A stretch of 64,000 bases of DNA, from assembly GCF_003725535.1 (NCBI RefSeq), contig NZ_RJSF01000019.1, positions 456,875-520,874 of the forward strand, read 5' to 3'. The notes below the pieces were generated by a model. That model ran no database searches. It saw only the letters and a program-made list of their open reading frames with translations, and was not told where the DNA came from. Positions 20,337-29,004 of the stretch are shown piece after piece. Made by a program: the position numbers and the translations under genes. Origin of the DNA: Nocardioides pocheonensis. GTDB lineage: Bacteria > Actinomycetota > Actinomycetes > Propionibacteriales > Nocardioidaceae. Positions within the stretch are counted from its first letter, which is position 1, and each line of letters begins with the position of its first letter.

Positions 20337-21200
20337 GTGCCTGCATCCGTCGACGAGCTGGTGGACCTGCTCGACCTCGAGGTCATCGAGGACAACCTCT
20401 TCCGCGGCAAGCAGCCGGACACGCGCATGCAGCGCGTGTTCGGCGGCCAGGTCGCGGCGCACGCGCTGGTCGCGGCGTCGCGCACGGTGCCCGAGCAGTA
20501 CGTCGTGCACTCGCTGCACTCCTACTTCCTGCGCCCGGGCGACACCGCCGTGCCGATCGTCTACGACGTCGACAACCTGCGCGAGGGCCGCTCGTTCGCG
20601 AGCCGGCGCGTGCTGGCCCGCCAGCACGGCCGGCCGATCTTCGCGATGACGCTGAACTACCAGGTGCCCGAGGACGGCCTCGAGCACCAGGACGCGATGC
20701 CCGACGTGCCCGGGCCGGAGGACTGCCCGACGCTCACCGACGTGTTCGCCCGCCGCGACGACGGCGGCGCGTCCGAGGCGTGGGTGCGTGAGTGGGCCGC
20801 GCTCGACGTGCGGTACGCCGGCAACTCCCGGCCCGGGGGCGAGATCGACCTTCCCGGTCAACCCGCTCGCGCGCGGCTGTGGATCCGGGCGAACGGCGAG
20901 CTGCCCAACGACCCGCTCCAGCACACCGCGGCCTTCACCTACGCCAGCGACATGACCCTGCTCGGCGCCTCGCTCGTCCCGCACGGCACGCACATCTCCT
21001 CCCCGAAGATGCAGGCGGCGTCCCTCGACCACTCGATCTGGTTCCACCGGCCGTTCCGCGCCGACCAGTGGTGGCTCTACGACCAGCACAGCCCCTCGGC
21101 GTCCGGCGGCCGTGGCCTGATCTTCGCCAGCGTGTTCACCCAGGACGGCCGGCTGGTGGCCAGCGTGGCCCAGGAGGGGCTGATCCGGGTCCGCGACTGA
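20337..21200 (+). CDS. tesB: Acyl-CoA thioesterase II
   Basis: A 287-residue double-hotdog thioesterase hydrolysing medium- and long-chain acyl-CoA. TesB features are RVFGGQVAAHALVAASRTV (about 35-53), HSLHSYFLRPGD (about 59) and, in the second hotdog, ASLDHSIWFHRPFRADQWWLY (about 230), with the aspartate of the catalytic triad in LDHS. The GTG at 20337 lies in the 16-bp gap after the PAC2 gene with GCGGGAC as a weak RBS, so these two genes are probably one transcript. Start choice removes a long N-terminal frame that overlaps PAC2 in another phase. Confidence 0.9.
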   Translation: MPASVDELVDLLDLEVIEDNLFRGKQPDTRMQRVFGGQVAAHALVAASRTVPEQYVVHSLHSYFLRPGDTAVPIVYDVDNLREGRSFASRRVLARQHGRPIFAMTLNYQVPEDGLEHQDAMPDVPGPEDCPTLTDVFARRDDGGASEAWVREWAALDVRYAGNSRPGGEIDLPGQPARARLWIRANGELPNDPLQHTAAFTYASDMTLLGASLVPHGTHISSPKMQAASLDHSIWFHRPFRADQWWLYDQHSPSASGGRGLIFASVFTQDGRLVASVAQEGLIRVRD

Positions 21201-21289
21201 CTCTGCAGCACGGCGATCGGGCCTAGACTCGTAGCACGCTCCGGCCCCGAACCCCACGGGTCGGCGGCGGGCAATCCTGGGAGCGACAC

Positions 21290-21742
21290 ATGGCCGTCTA
21301 CCTCATCGTGGCCAACCAGACGATCGGCGGCGAGCAGCTGACCGCCAGGCTGGACGAGCTCGCCAGCGCCGGCCCCACCACGTTCCGTTTCCTGGTCCCG
21401 GTCACCGATACGGAGGGGACACACCAGTGGGACTACCCACCGGTCGACCGGCTCATCCCGGACGCGCACCGGATCGCCAGGGTGCTGGCCGAGGCCCGGC
21501 TCGAGCACGAGCTCGCCCGGCTGCGGCGCGCGGGGATCGAGGCCAGCGGCGAGGTCGTGGACGCCCTGCCGGTCGACCGGGCTCAGCAGCTGCTCCAGGC
21601 GGAGCACGTCGACGGCGTGGTCGTCTCGACCTTGCCGCGCCGGCTCTCGCGGTGGCTGTTCTGGGACCTGCCGCACCGCATCGCCGGCGTGGCCGACGTG
21701 CCCGTGACCCATGTCGAAGGCAACGCGGGCCCGTCGTTGTGA
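21290..21742 (+). CDS. Small universal-stress-protein-like protein
   Basis: A 150-residue protein with a Rossmann-like alternating pattern: VYLIVANQTIGGEQL (residues 3-17), TTFRFLVPVTDTEG, a helix VLAEARLEHELARLRRAGIEASGEV (about 86-110) and VDGVVVSTLPRRLSRWLFWDLPHR (about 126). It resembles actinobacterial UspA-fold proteins with a shortened ATP site, although the G-2x-G-9x-G(S/T) motif is absent. The ATG has TGGGAG 6 nt upstream. No operon partner; it converges with the htdX-like gene, 19 bp apart. Function is unknown. Confidence 0.6.
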   Translation: MAVYLIVANQTIGGEQLTARLDELASAGPTTFRFLVPVTDTEGTHQWDYPPVDRLIPDAHRIARVLAEARLEHELARLRRAGIEASGEVVDALPVDRAQQLLQAEHVDGVVVSTLPRRLSRWLFWDLPHRIAGVADVPVTHVEGNAGPSL

Positions 21743-21761
21743 GCGGGCCGTCTCTCGCCCG

Positions 21762-22646
21762 CTACCGGCTGCGGCCGACCAGGTGGGGGGCGCCGGACTT
21801 CGGGTTGGTCAGTGAGAAGTCGATCCCGCGGTGGGCGCCGTCGTCGACGACGCGCGAGCCGAAGGCGACCGTGCCGGGGAGCAGGATCGGCTTCTTGAAC
21901 TCCACCTCGACGGTCACCTCGTCGGGGAGGCGGTTCGCGATCGCGGCGACGCAGCGCGCCTTGCTCCACATCCCGTGGGCGATCTGGCGCGGGAAGCCGA
22001 ACGCCTTGGCGGTCAGTGGGTAGAGGTGGATCGGGTTGTGGTCACCGGACACCGCGGCGTACCGGCGGCCCAGGTTGCCCGCCAGTCGCCACTCGACGCC
22101 GTTGCTCGGGACCACGCCGAACGGGGTGCCCTCCGACGCGGCGTCCCGGTCGCCCTTGCCGACCCGCAGGTAGGTCGACGTCGACTCCCAGACGAGCTCG
22201 TCGGCGCTGGTGATCATGGTGACCAGGTCGAACACCTTGCCCTTGGCGTGCCCGCGCAGGTTGGTCGCCGTGGCGCTCACGTCGAGCAGCTCGGTCGGGG
22301 CGATCGGGCGGTGCCGGGTGATCGCGTTGCGCAGGTGCACGGTGCCGATTGCGGGGTAGGGGAACGACCCGTCGGTCATGATCGCCATGTGCAGCGGGAA
22401 CGCGAGCATGTGCGGATAGGTGAGCGGAAGGGCCTCGCTCGGCGCGAACCCGCAGACCCCGGCGTACGCCGCGACGTGCTCGGGGTCGATCTCGACGCCG
22501 GGGCGGTTCAGCCGCAGGTCGGGGAGCGGCCCACCCTTCTTGGCCAGGCCCGGGATGAGGTTCACGCCCGGCAGCGCCGGCAGCGCCGCCTTGAGCATGG
22601 TGGGAAGGGCCGACGGCGTGCCCTCGACGGTGCGTTCGGTGGTCAT
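21762..22646 (-). CDS. MaoC-family 3-hydroxyacyl-thioester dehydratase (HtdX-like)
   Basis: A 294-residue double-hotdog dehydratase. The hydratase-2 motif is AVSGDHNPIHLYPLTAKAFG (about 196-215) with catalytic Asp and His, followed by RQIAHGMWSKA. M. tuberculosis HtdX (Rv0241c) has the same length and sits beside fabG4 and fadA2, exactly as here. It would dehydrate (R)-3-hydroxyacyl-CoA/ACP in reductive fatty-acid elongation or in beta-oxidation. The gene lies 22 bp downstream of fabG4, with an RBS GGAGAGGAGCAGCGCG-type tract before the ATG. Confidence 0.87.
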   Translation of the reverse strand: MTTERTVEGTPSALPTMLKAALPALPGVNLIPGLAKKGGPLPDLRLNRPGVEIDPEHVAAYAGVCGFAPSEALPLTYPHMLAFPLHMAIMTDGSFPYPAIGTVHLRNAITRHRPIAPTELLDVSATATNLRGHAKGKVFDLVTMITSADELVWESTSTYLRVGKGDRDAASEGTPFGVVPSNGVEWRLAGNLGRRYAAVSGDHNPIHLYPLTAKAFGFPRQIAHGMWSKARCVAAIANRLPDEVTVEVEFKKPILLPGTVAFGSRVVDDGAHRGIDFSLTNPKSGAPHLVGRSR

Positions 22647-22668
22647 CGCGCTGCTCCTCTCCGAGGTC

Positions 22669-24006
22669 TCAGGCGCCCAGCATCATCTGGCCGCAGACGC
22701 GCACGACGTTGCCGTTGACGGCGGTCGAGCCGGGGCTGGCGAACCAGGCGATCGCCTCGGCCACGTCGACCGGGAGCCCGCCCTGGGACATCGCGTTCAT
22801 CCGCTGGCCGACCTCGCGGGTCGCGAACGGCACCGCCGCGGTCATCTGGGTGATGATGAAGCCCGGCGCCACGGCGTTCACGGTGATGTCGTTCTTCAGC
22901 TCGCCGGCGAGCGCGTCGACGAATCCGATCACGCCGGCCTTGGAGGCCGCGTAGTTGGTCTGCCCGACGTTGCCGGCGATGCCTGCGATCGAGGAGACGC
23001 CGATGATCCGGCCGTTCCGGTTGATCAGGCCCTGGTCGAGGAGCTCGCGGGTGATCCGCTCCGGGGCGACCAGGTTCACCGCCACCACCGAGCTCCAGCG
23101 GTCCTCGGCCATGTTGGCCAGCTTGCGGTCACGGGTGATGCCGGCGTTGTGCACGACGATGTCGACGCCGCCGAACTTCTCCTTGACGTGGTGGGCGATC
23201 CGCTGCGGGGCGTCCTTGCCGGTGATGTCGAGGGTGAGCTGGTCGCCGCCGAGCTCCTTCATCAGGGTCACCAGCTCGCTGGCCGCCTGCGGTACGTCGA
23301 TGCCGAGCACGGTCGCGCCGTCGCGGTGGAGGACACGGGCGATCTGCTCGCCGATGCCGCGGGAGGCGCCGGTCACGATCGCGACCTTGCCCTCGAGCGG
23401 GCGGCCCTGGTCGGCCACCTTGGCGGCCTTCTTGGTGCCGGTCAGCCCGAGCCGGGCGACCTGGCCGGAGACGTAGGCGGACTTGGGGGAGAGGAAGAAG
23501 GCCAGGGTCGACTCGACGGTCGCCTCGGCGCCCGGGGCGACGTACACGAGGTTGACCGTGCTGCCCTTGCCGATCTCCTTGCCCAGCGACCGGGTGACGC
23601 CCTCCAGCGCACGTTGGGCGATCCGCTCCTCGAGGCTCTCGGCCTGGCTCGGGTTCGTGCCGAGGACCACGACGTGCGCGCAGGCCTTGAGGCTGCGCAG
23701 CAGCGGCGTGAAGAACTGCTGGATCGCGACCAGGCCCTCGGCGGTGGTGATGCCGGTGGCGTCGAAGACGATGCCCTTGTACTTCTCGCCCTCGGCGGCG
23801 GCCGCGGTGGTCGCGATGCCGAGGTTGTCCAGGGACGCGGTCACCACGTCCACCAGCCGGCCACTGCCGCCGACCACGACGGTGCCGTCGACGAGCGGCG
23901 CTCCGGGCGTGTAGCGGTCGAGCTTCACCGGGTTGGGCAGGCCGAGGTTCTTGACGAACATCTGCCCGAGCGGGCTGGACGTGAAGGACTGGTAGCGGTC
24001 GGTCAT
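22669..24006 (-). CDS. fabG4: High-molecular-weight 3-oxoacyl-thioester reductase (FabG4)
   Basis: A 445-residue two-domain short-chain dehydrogenase. Residues 1-200 form a flavodoxin-like or degenerate Rossmann domain. The catalytic C-terminal SDR has the NADH site VTGASRGIGEQIA (about 213-225), NAGITRDR (about 290), and the triad in GVSSIAGIAGNVGQTNYAASK (about 335-355; Ser, Tyr, Lys). Such long FabGs (M. tuberculosis FabG4, Rv0242c) are NADH-dependent and act on 3-oxoacyl-CoA. It is the first gene of the fabG4-htdX unit, divergent from the fadA2 thiolase across about 220 bp. Confidence 0.92.
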   Translation of the reverse strand: MTDRYQSFTSSPLGQMFVKNLGLPNPVKLDRYTPGAPLVDGTVVVGGSGRLVDVVTASLDNLGIATTAAAAEGEKYKGIVFDATGITTAEGLVAIQQFFTPLLRSLKACAHVVVLGTNPSQAESLEERIAQRALEGVTRSLGKEIGKGSTVNLVYVAPGAEATVESTLAFFLSPKSAYVSGQVARLGLTGTKKAAKVADQGRPLEGKVAIVTGASRGIGEQIARVLHRDGATVLGIDVPQAASELVTLMKELGGDQLTLDITGKDAPQRIAHHVKEKFGGVDIVVHNAGITRDRKLANMAEDRWSSVVAVNLVAPERITRELLDQGLINRNGRIIGVSSIAGIAGNVGQTNYAASKAGVIGFVDALAGELKNDITVNAVAPGFIITQMTAAVPFATREVGQRMNAMSQGGLPVDVAEAIAWFASPGSTAVNGNVVRVCGQMMLGA

Positions 24007-24082
24007 CGGGGTACTTCCTCGCGTCGGGTCTCGGTGCAGGAGCAGGCCCGGTCGGGCGCTCCGGAGGGGCTCCGTCCTGAAA

Positions 24083-24101
24083 TGTAACTACCGGTGTAAC
24101 T
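24083..24101. promoter_or_regulatory. Direct repeat in the fabG4/fadA2 divergent promoter
   Basis: TGTAACTACCGGTGTAACT carries two TGTAACT copies 12 bp apart in the gap between fabG4 and fadA2. A closely similar string, TGCAACTCCGGTTTACAC, lies in front of the TetR gene at 27413-27430. This suggests one regulator controls both, most simply the TetR protein itself. Confidence 0.5.
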
Positions 24102-24224
24102 CGGTGTCCAAGAAAGGTGATCTGCCCCTCACAACGTTTGCTTTCCCGATGTTACGCGCCAGTATTGAGCGGTACCGCCGGGCCGATCCCCGGCGCCCGT
24201 CCGTCCCGATCAGGAGACCCTCGC

Positions 24225-25505
24225 ATGCAGGAGACCACCCGTCGCGTCGCCGTCCTCGGCGGCAACCGGATCCCGTTCGCACGCTCGAACACCGTCTACT
24301 CGGGCGTCTCCAACCAGGAGATGCTCACCGCCGCGATCGACGGGCTGGTGGCCCGCTTCGGCCTCGAGGGCGAGCGCGTCGGCGAGGTGGTCGCGGGTGC
24401 CGTGCTGAAGCACGCCCGCGACTTCAACCTCACCCGCGAGTCGGTGCTCGGCTCGCGCCTGGCCGCGGACACCCCGGCCACCGACATCCAGCAGGCCTGC
24501 GGCACCGGCCTCCAGGCGGCCATCTACGTTGCCAACAAGATCGCGCTCGGCCAGATCGACGTCGGCATCGCGGGCGGCACCGACACCACCTCGGACGCTC
24601 CGGTGGCGATCTCGGACAAGCTGCGCAAGAAGCTGATGAAGGTCAACGCGGCCAAGGACACCGCGGGCAAGCTCAGGGCGCTCGGCGCGATCCGCCCCGG
24701 TGACATCGGGCTGGAGATCCCGCAGAACGGCGAGCCGCGCACCGGCCTGTCGATGGGTGAGCACGCCGCCCTGACCGCGCTGGAGTGGCAGATCACGCGC
24801 GAGGCCCAGGACGAGCTGGCCGTCGCCTCGCACCACAACCTCGCGAAGTCCTACGAGGAGGGCTGGCAGGCCGACCTGGTCACGCCGTTCCGCGGCGTCG
24901 AGCGCGACAACAACATGCGCGCCGACTCGTCGCTGGAGAAGCTGGCCACGCTCAAGCCGGTGTTCGGCAAGGGCGCGGCGGCCACGATGACCGCCGGCAA
25001 CTCCACGCCGCTCAGCGACGGTGCCTCCGCGGTGCTGCTCGCCTCGGAGGAGTGGGCGCAGGCGCACGGCCTGGAGCCGCTGGCCTACTTCACCGAGTAC
25101 GAGACGGCCGCCGTCGACTACGTGCACGGCGGGGAGGGCCTGCTGATGGCCCCGGCGTACGCCGTGCCGCGGATGCTCGAGCGGGCCGGCCTGACCCTGC
25201 AGGACTTCGACTTCTACGAGATCCACGAGGCGTTCGCCTCGCAGGTGCTCTCCACGCTCGCAGCGTGGGAGGACCCGGTGTTCTGCAAGGAGCGCCTGGG
25301 TCTCGACGCGCCGCTCGGCTCGATCGACCGCGCGAAGCTCAACGTGAAGGGCTCCTCGCTCGCGGCCGCGCACCCGTTCGCCGCGACCGGTGGCCGGATC
25401 GTCGCGAACGCGGCGAAGCTGCTGGCCGAGAAGGGCCAGGGCCGCGCGCTGATCTCGATCTGCGCCGCCGGCGGCCAGGGCGTCGTCGCGATCCTGGAGC
25501 GCTGA
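24225..25505 (+). CDS. fadA2: Acetyl-CoA C-acyltransferase (FadA2-like thiolase)
   Basis: A 426-residue thiolase. The nucleophilic cysteine is in QQACGTGLQA (about 88-97), the catalytic His pair in EIHEAFA (about 330) and AAHPFAATGGR (about 378), and the second active cysteine in CAAGGQG (about 413). M. tuberculosis FadA2 (Rv0243) has the same length and the same divergent position from fabG4/htdX. It would carry out the thiolytic step of beta-oxidation or the reverse condensation. The ATG at 24225 follows CAGGAGACC; the frame is open further upstream without a conserved sequence. A strong hairpin follows the stop. Confidence 0.92.
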   Translation: MQETTRRVAVLGGNRIPFARSNTVYSGVSNQEMLTAAIDGLVARFGLEGERVGEVVAGAVLKHARDFNLTRESVLGSRLAADTPATDIQQACGTGLQAAIYVANKIALGQIDVGIAGGTDTTSDAPVAISDKLRKKLMKVNAAKDTAGKLRALGAIRPGDIGLEIPQNGEPRTGLSMGEHAALTALEWQITREAQDELAVASHHNLAKSYEEGWQADLVTPFRGVERDNNMRADSSLEKLATLKPVFGKGAAATMTAGNSTPLSDGASAVLLASEEWAQAHGLEPLAYFTEYETAAVDYVHGGEGLLMAPAYAVPRMLERAGLTLQDFDFYEIHEAFASQVLSTLAAWEDPVFCKERLGLDAPLGSIDRAKLNVKGSSLAAAHPFAATGGRIVANAAKLLAEKGQGRALISICAAGGQGVVAILER

Positions 25506-25523
25506 GCCCGCTCGTCTGACGCG

Positions 25524-25568
25524 TGCGCCGTGCTGTGGTGTCGATGGCTGGCACCGCAGCACGGCGCA
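25524..25568 (+). terminator. Long stem-loop after fadA2
   Basis: The arms TGCGCCGTGCTGTGGTG (25524-25540) and CACCGCAGCACGGCGCA (25552-25568) pair over 17 bp with one G-U, around an 11-nt loop. It sits 18 bp after the thiolase stop. A related 41-nt hairpin occurs after the next gene. Confidence 0.7.
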
Positions 25569-25664
25569 GCCAGCTCGCACGCACAGGTGTGGGGCTGCGA
25601 GCCTGGCTCCCCACGTCGCTCCAGCGCGCTCGGCCGGGGGCGGCGCCGTGGCGACCATCGCCGA

Positions 25665-26606
25665 GTGGCAGCGGACATCCGGACCCTTCTCGATCAGCAG
25701 GACGGCGTGGTCTCCCGCCAGCAGGCGCTCGCGAGCGGGCTGGCGCCGCACGATGTGCGTCGTCTGCTGCGACGGCGGGACTGGGTGACGGTCCACCCGG
25801 GCGTCTACATCGCGCACACCGGCCCTCTGACGTGGAGCCAACGGGCGTGGGCGGCAGTGCTGTGGGCCTGGCCGGCTGCGTTGTGGGGCCGGACATCGCT
25901 CGCAGCTCTCGAGCGTCCCGCGGCGCCGACGTCTCCGGAGCCGCTGCACGTGGTGGTGAACCGACACCGGAGTGGGTTGCGGCCCCCGCCGGGCGTGATC
26001 GTCCACCATGCTGGACGCCTCGACACGGCTGTCCTCTGGAACGCGAACCCGCCGCGCACTCGCGTCGAGGAGGCAGCGCTCGATGCCGCGATGTCGGCCT
26101 CGGAGGTCGAGGCAGTGGCGGTCCTTTCCACGTGCATCCAGCGTCGGTGGACCACCTCCGACCGGTTGATCCTGGCCCTGTCCCGCCGGAGGCGGGTCCC
26201 GCGTCGTCGCTGGATGTCCGACGTCCTGGCCGACCTCGGAGCCGGCACGTGCTCGGTCCTCGAACACGGGTTCCTGAGCCGGGTCGAACGCCCGCACCGC
26301 CTGCCTCGGGCCGAACGTCAGCGCCCGGACCGGTCATCGCAGGGGTTGGTCTATCGCGACGCCGACTACGGTCCCGTGCTCGTGGAACTCGATGGGCGGC
26401 TGTTCCACGACTCGGCCCTCGCGCGGGACCGCGACCTGGAGCGTGATCTGGACGCCGCGGTCGACGGACGGGCATCGCTGCGCCTGGGGTGGGGCCAGGT
26501 GTTCGACCGGCCGTGCTCCACTGCGATGAAGCTCGCCGTCGTGATGCGACTGCGAGGCGTCGACCTGGAGCCTCAACCGTGCGGGCCGTCGTGCGCGATC
26601 GAGTGA
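25665..26606 (+). CDS. AbiEi-like/DUF559 protein (type IV antitoxin-like N-terminus, Vsr-like nuclease C-terminus)
   Basis: A 313-residue protein. The N-terminus LLDQQDGVVSRQQALASGLAPHDVRRLLRRRDW (about 8-40) is the winged-helix region of AbiEi-type antitoxins, followed by VHPGVYIAHTGPLTW. The C-terminal part has YRDADYGPVLVELDGRLFHD (about 222-241) and a following RDLERDLDA, the DUF559/Vsr-like PD-(D/E)xK nuclease layout. Such proteins are often multicopy in actinobacteria and their function is unproven. No cognate AbiEii toxin gene adjoins. Codon use is somewhat less biased than the neighbours, and near-identical hairpins flank the gene. The GTG at 25665 begins the conserved part; the exact start is uncertain. 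Confidence 0.7.
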   Translation: MAADIRTLLDQQDGVVSRQQALASGLAPHDVRRLLRRRDWVTVHPGVYIAHTGPLTWSQRAWAAVLWAWPAALWGRTSLAALERPAAPTSPEPLHVVVNRHRSGLRPPPGVIVHHAGRLDTAVLWNANPPRTRVEEAALDAAMSASEVEAVAVLSTCIQRRWTTSDRLILALSRRRRVPRRRWMSDVLADLGAGTCSVLEHGFLSRVERPHRLPRAERQRPDRSSQGLVYRDADYGPVLVELDGRLFHDSALARDRDLERDLDAAVDGRASLRLGWGQVFDRPCSTAMKLAVVMRLRGVDLEPQPCGPSCAIE

Positions 26607-26607
26607 A

Positions 26608-26648
26608 CGCCGTCCTGCGGTGTCACCTGCTGGCACCGCGGCGCGGCG
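26608..26648. terminator. Stem-loop between the DUF559-type gene and tetR
   Basis: The arms 26608-26622 and 26634-26648 pair with one mismatch and two G-U pairs around an 11-nt loop. The sequence is similar to the hairpin at 25526-25566 (CGCCGTCCTGCGGTGTC against CGCCGTGCTGTGGTGTC, and matching right arms). It can serve as a two-way terminator between convergent genes. Confidence 0.6.
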
Positions 26649-26664
26649 CTGATTGCGTCGAACG

Positions 26665-27399
26665 TCAGCGGCGCTTCGCCAGCGAGACCGCGGTGCTGAC
26701 CAGGAAGTCGCGGACCTGGTCGCCGGAGATCCGGGAGATCGCCGGCATGCCGGGTGCGCTCTCCTTGACCACCATGCCGATCCGGGCCAGCTGCATCGCG
26801 CCGAGGCCGGTGGCGTACATGTAGTTCGCCAGCAGGACGGTGTCGCCCTTCTGGAAGGCGCCGGACGCGACGCCGGCGTCGAGCGTGTCGGTCAGCGTGC
26901 GCAGGCACGTGGCGATGGCGCGGCCGAGGCGGAGGAGGGCGCCCTCGCTGACCTGCTCGAGCAGCTCCGGGCCCGGTCGGCGCATGAGCGTCTGGGCGCA
27001 GTCGATGAAGGCGGGGTACTCCAGGCCGTAGTCGACGAAGGCTCCGACGACCGCGCCGAGTCGGGCCTCGGGGTCGTCGGCGTGCGCGGCGGCGGCCTCC
27101 TCGAGGCGGCCTCGGAGCTCCTCGAGGTAGGACTCCACGGCCAGCGCGAAGAGCTCCTCCTTGCCGCTGAAGTGCCGGTAGATGATCGCCCGGTTGATGC
27201 CCACGGCCTTGGCGATGTCGTCGATCTGGGCGTCGCGCACGGCCGACTCGTCGAAGAGCCGGCGGGTCGCGGCGAGGATCTGCTGCTCGCGGGCACGGCG
27301 GCGCGCCGCCGCGGCGGACTGCCGGCTCGGCGTACGGACAACTGGCGAGGTGTCCGCTGCGGACTCCTCGCCGACGTCGTCGGCCCCGGCTGAGCTCAT
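26665..27399 (-). CDS. TetR-family transcriptional regulator
   Basis: A 244-residue regulator. After a 30-residue polar tail, the TetR DNA-binding domain runs about 35-85: REQQILAATRRLFDE, the helix-turn-helix IDDIAKAVGINRAIIYRHF and SGKEELFALAVESYL. The C-terminal ligand domain (about 90-235) has no recognisable ligand motif. Its promoter region holds TGCAACTCCGGTTTACAC, close to the repeat in the fabG4/fadA2 promoter. It may therefore be the local regulator of fatty-acid genes, responding to an acyl-CoA; that role is inferred. Confidence 0.85.
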   Translation of the reverse strand: MSSAGADDVGEESAADTSPVVRTPSRQSAAAARRRAREQQILAATRRLFDESAVRDAQIDDIAKAVGINRAIIYRHFSGKEELFALAVESYLEELRGRLEEAAAAHADDPEARLGAVVGAFVDYGLEYPAFIDCAQTLMRRPGPELLEQVSEGALLRLGRAIATCLRTLTDTLDAGVASGAFQKGDTVLLANYMYATGLGAMQLARIGMVVKESAPGMPAISRISGDQVRDFLVSTAVSLAKRR

Positions 27400-27412
27400 G
27401 TCCCGATGTTAG

Positions 27413-27430
27413 TGCAACTCCGGTTTACAC
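27413..27430. promoter_or_regulatory. Candidate TetR operator in front of the tetR gene
   Basis: TGCAACTCCGGTTTACAC lies 14-31 bp before the TetR start and aligns with TGTAACTACCGGTGTAACT at 24083 allowing a one-base gap. It continues into TACACACGTGTA (27426-27437), a 5-2-5 inverted repeat that overlaps the stop codon of the DNA ligase gene. Confidence 0.45.
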
Positions 27431-28954
27431 ACGTGTACCGGCCAGCGCCCGGACGGTGTCGATCGTGTCCGCCTCCTCCGCGGTCTTGTCGTCGCGGTAG
27501 CGGAGCACCCGGGCGAAACGGAGGGCGAGGCCGCCGGGGTAGCGGGTCGAGCGCTGGAGGCCGTCGAAGGCGATCTCCACGACCTGCTCCGGCCGGAGGT
27601 GCACGACGTGGCCGTCGCGACGGGTCTCGAGGGAGAGGAACCGCTCGGTCTGCCAGGCCAGCATCTCGTCGGTCATGCCCTTGAAGGTCTTGCCGAGCAT
27701 CACGAAGCCGTCGCCCGAGGCGTCGCGGGCGCCGAGCCAGATGTTCGAGAGCCAGCCCCGTCGCCGGCCGCTGCCCCACTCCACGGCGAGGACCACGAGG
27801 TCGAGCGTGTGGCGGGGCTTGACCTTGACCCAGGCGGAGCCGCGCCGGCCCGCGTCGTACGGCGCGTCGAGGCGCTTGAGGATCACGCCCTCCTGGCCGC
27901 CGGCGACGGCGTCGGAGAAGAAGTCGGCCACGACGTCCGGGTCGTCGGTCTCGAGCCGAGCAGTGCGCAGGTCCGCGGGCACGACCGCGTCGAGACGCTC
28001 GAGGCGCACCCGGGCCGGCTCGTGGACGAGCGACGCGCCCTCGTGGGCGAGCAGGTCGAAGAAGAACGGGTGCACCCGGTCGTCGCGGCCGCTCGCGGAG
28101 GTGCGGGAGGCGGTCTCCTGGAACGGCCGGGGCGTGCCGTCGTCGGCGAGCGTGATCGCCTCGCCGTCGAGCACCAGGTCGCCGCCGGGCAGCGCGAGCG
28201 TCGCCTCGACGACGTCGGGCAGGCGGGGGCCGATCTCCTCGAGGCTGCGGGTGAAGACCAGCACCTCGCGCCCGCGTCGGTGCACCTGGATCCGGATGCC
28301 GTCGAGCTTGGTGTCGACCACGAGTGGACCGTCGGACCCGATCTTGGCGACGCCGGCGGGCACGTCGGGGGCCGAGGAGGCCAGCATCGGCCGGACCGGT
28401 CGGCCCACCTCGAGGTCGAACGCCGCCAGCGCCTCCTCGCCGCCGGTGAGCGCGGCCACCGCGACCGGACCGGTGAGCGCGCTGAACATCGCGGCCCGGC
28501 GGACGCTCGCGACCGGCACGCCCGCGGCCTCCGCGATCGCGTCGAGCACGACCGAGTCGAGGGCTCCCTGCCGGACCTCGCCGGTCACCAGGCCGCGCAG
28601 GTAGCGCTGCTCGTCGGCGGTCAGCCGGCCGAAGAGGTCGGCGACCGCGGCGCGCCGCGCCGTGCCGGAGCCCTCGCCGGACACGGCGGAGATCTGCTCG
28701 AGTGCGGAGTCGACCTCTCCGACCGAGACGCTCGCCTCGGGCGCGGGCTCGGGGAGGTCGGCGAGCCCGCGCCAGCCGAGGCCCGTGCGGCGCTGGCGGA
28801 GCGTGCCCGACAGGTACGCCGTGACGATCTCCACCTCGCCGGGCGGTGCCTGCGCAAGCAGCCCGGCGATGAGCGCCCGCTTGGTCGTGCGGGCGCGCGT
28901 CGCCGCCACCTCCTGGGAGACCGAGACGAGGCGGGCCAGCTCCATGGCCTCCAT
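27425..28954 (-). CDS. ATP-dependent DNA ligase
   Basis: A 509-residue LigB-type ATP-dependent ligase. Residues 1-190 form the N-terminal DNA-binding domain (LigB/DUF domain). Nucleotidyltransferase motif I is DTKLDGIRIQVHR (about 209), with the lysine adenylated by ATP. Motif III is near FFFDLLAHEG (about 306), motif IV EGVILKRLDAPYDAG (about 363) and motif V AWVKVKPRHTLD (about 382). An OB domain follows from about 400. The frame stays open far upstream on this strand, but conserved sequence starts at MEAMELARLVSVSQ. The ATG at 28954 is chosen; 28945 is an alternative. M. tuberculosis LigB (Rv3062) is comparable. It probably acts in repair. Confidence 0.9.
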   Translation of the reverse strand: MEAMELARLVSVSQEVAATRARTTKRALIAGLLAQAPPGEVEIVTAYLSGTLRQRRTGLGWRGLADLPEPAPEASVSVGEVDSALEQISAVSGEGSGTARRAAVADLFGRLTADEQRYLRGLVTGEVRQGALDSVVLDAIAEAAGVPVASVRRAAMFSALTGPVAVAALTGGEEALAAFDLEVGRPVRPMLASSAPDVPAGVAKIGSDGPLVVDTKLDGIRIQVHRRGREVLVFTRSLEEIGPRLPDVVEATLALPGGDLVLDGEAITLADDGTPRPFQETASRTSASGRDDRVHPFFFDLLAHEGASLVHEPARVRLERLDAVVPADLRTARLETDDPDVVADFFSDAVAGGQEGVILKRLDAPYDAGRRGSAWVKVKPRHTLDLVVLAVEWGSGRRRGWLSNIWLGARDASGDGFVMLGKTFKGMTDEMLAWQTERFLSLETRRDGHVVHLRPEQVVEIAFDGLQRSTRYPGGLALRFARVLRYRDDKTAEEADTIDTVRALAGTRV

Positions 28955-29004
28955 CCTGCCGGAGGCCTCCGACGGTCCGGTGGTGCCTCGGTGGGCGGCC
29001 GGGG

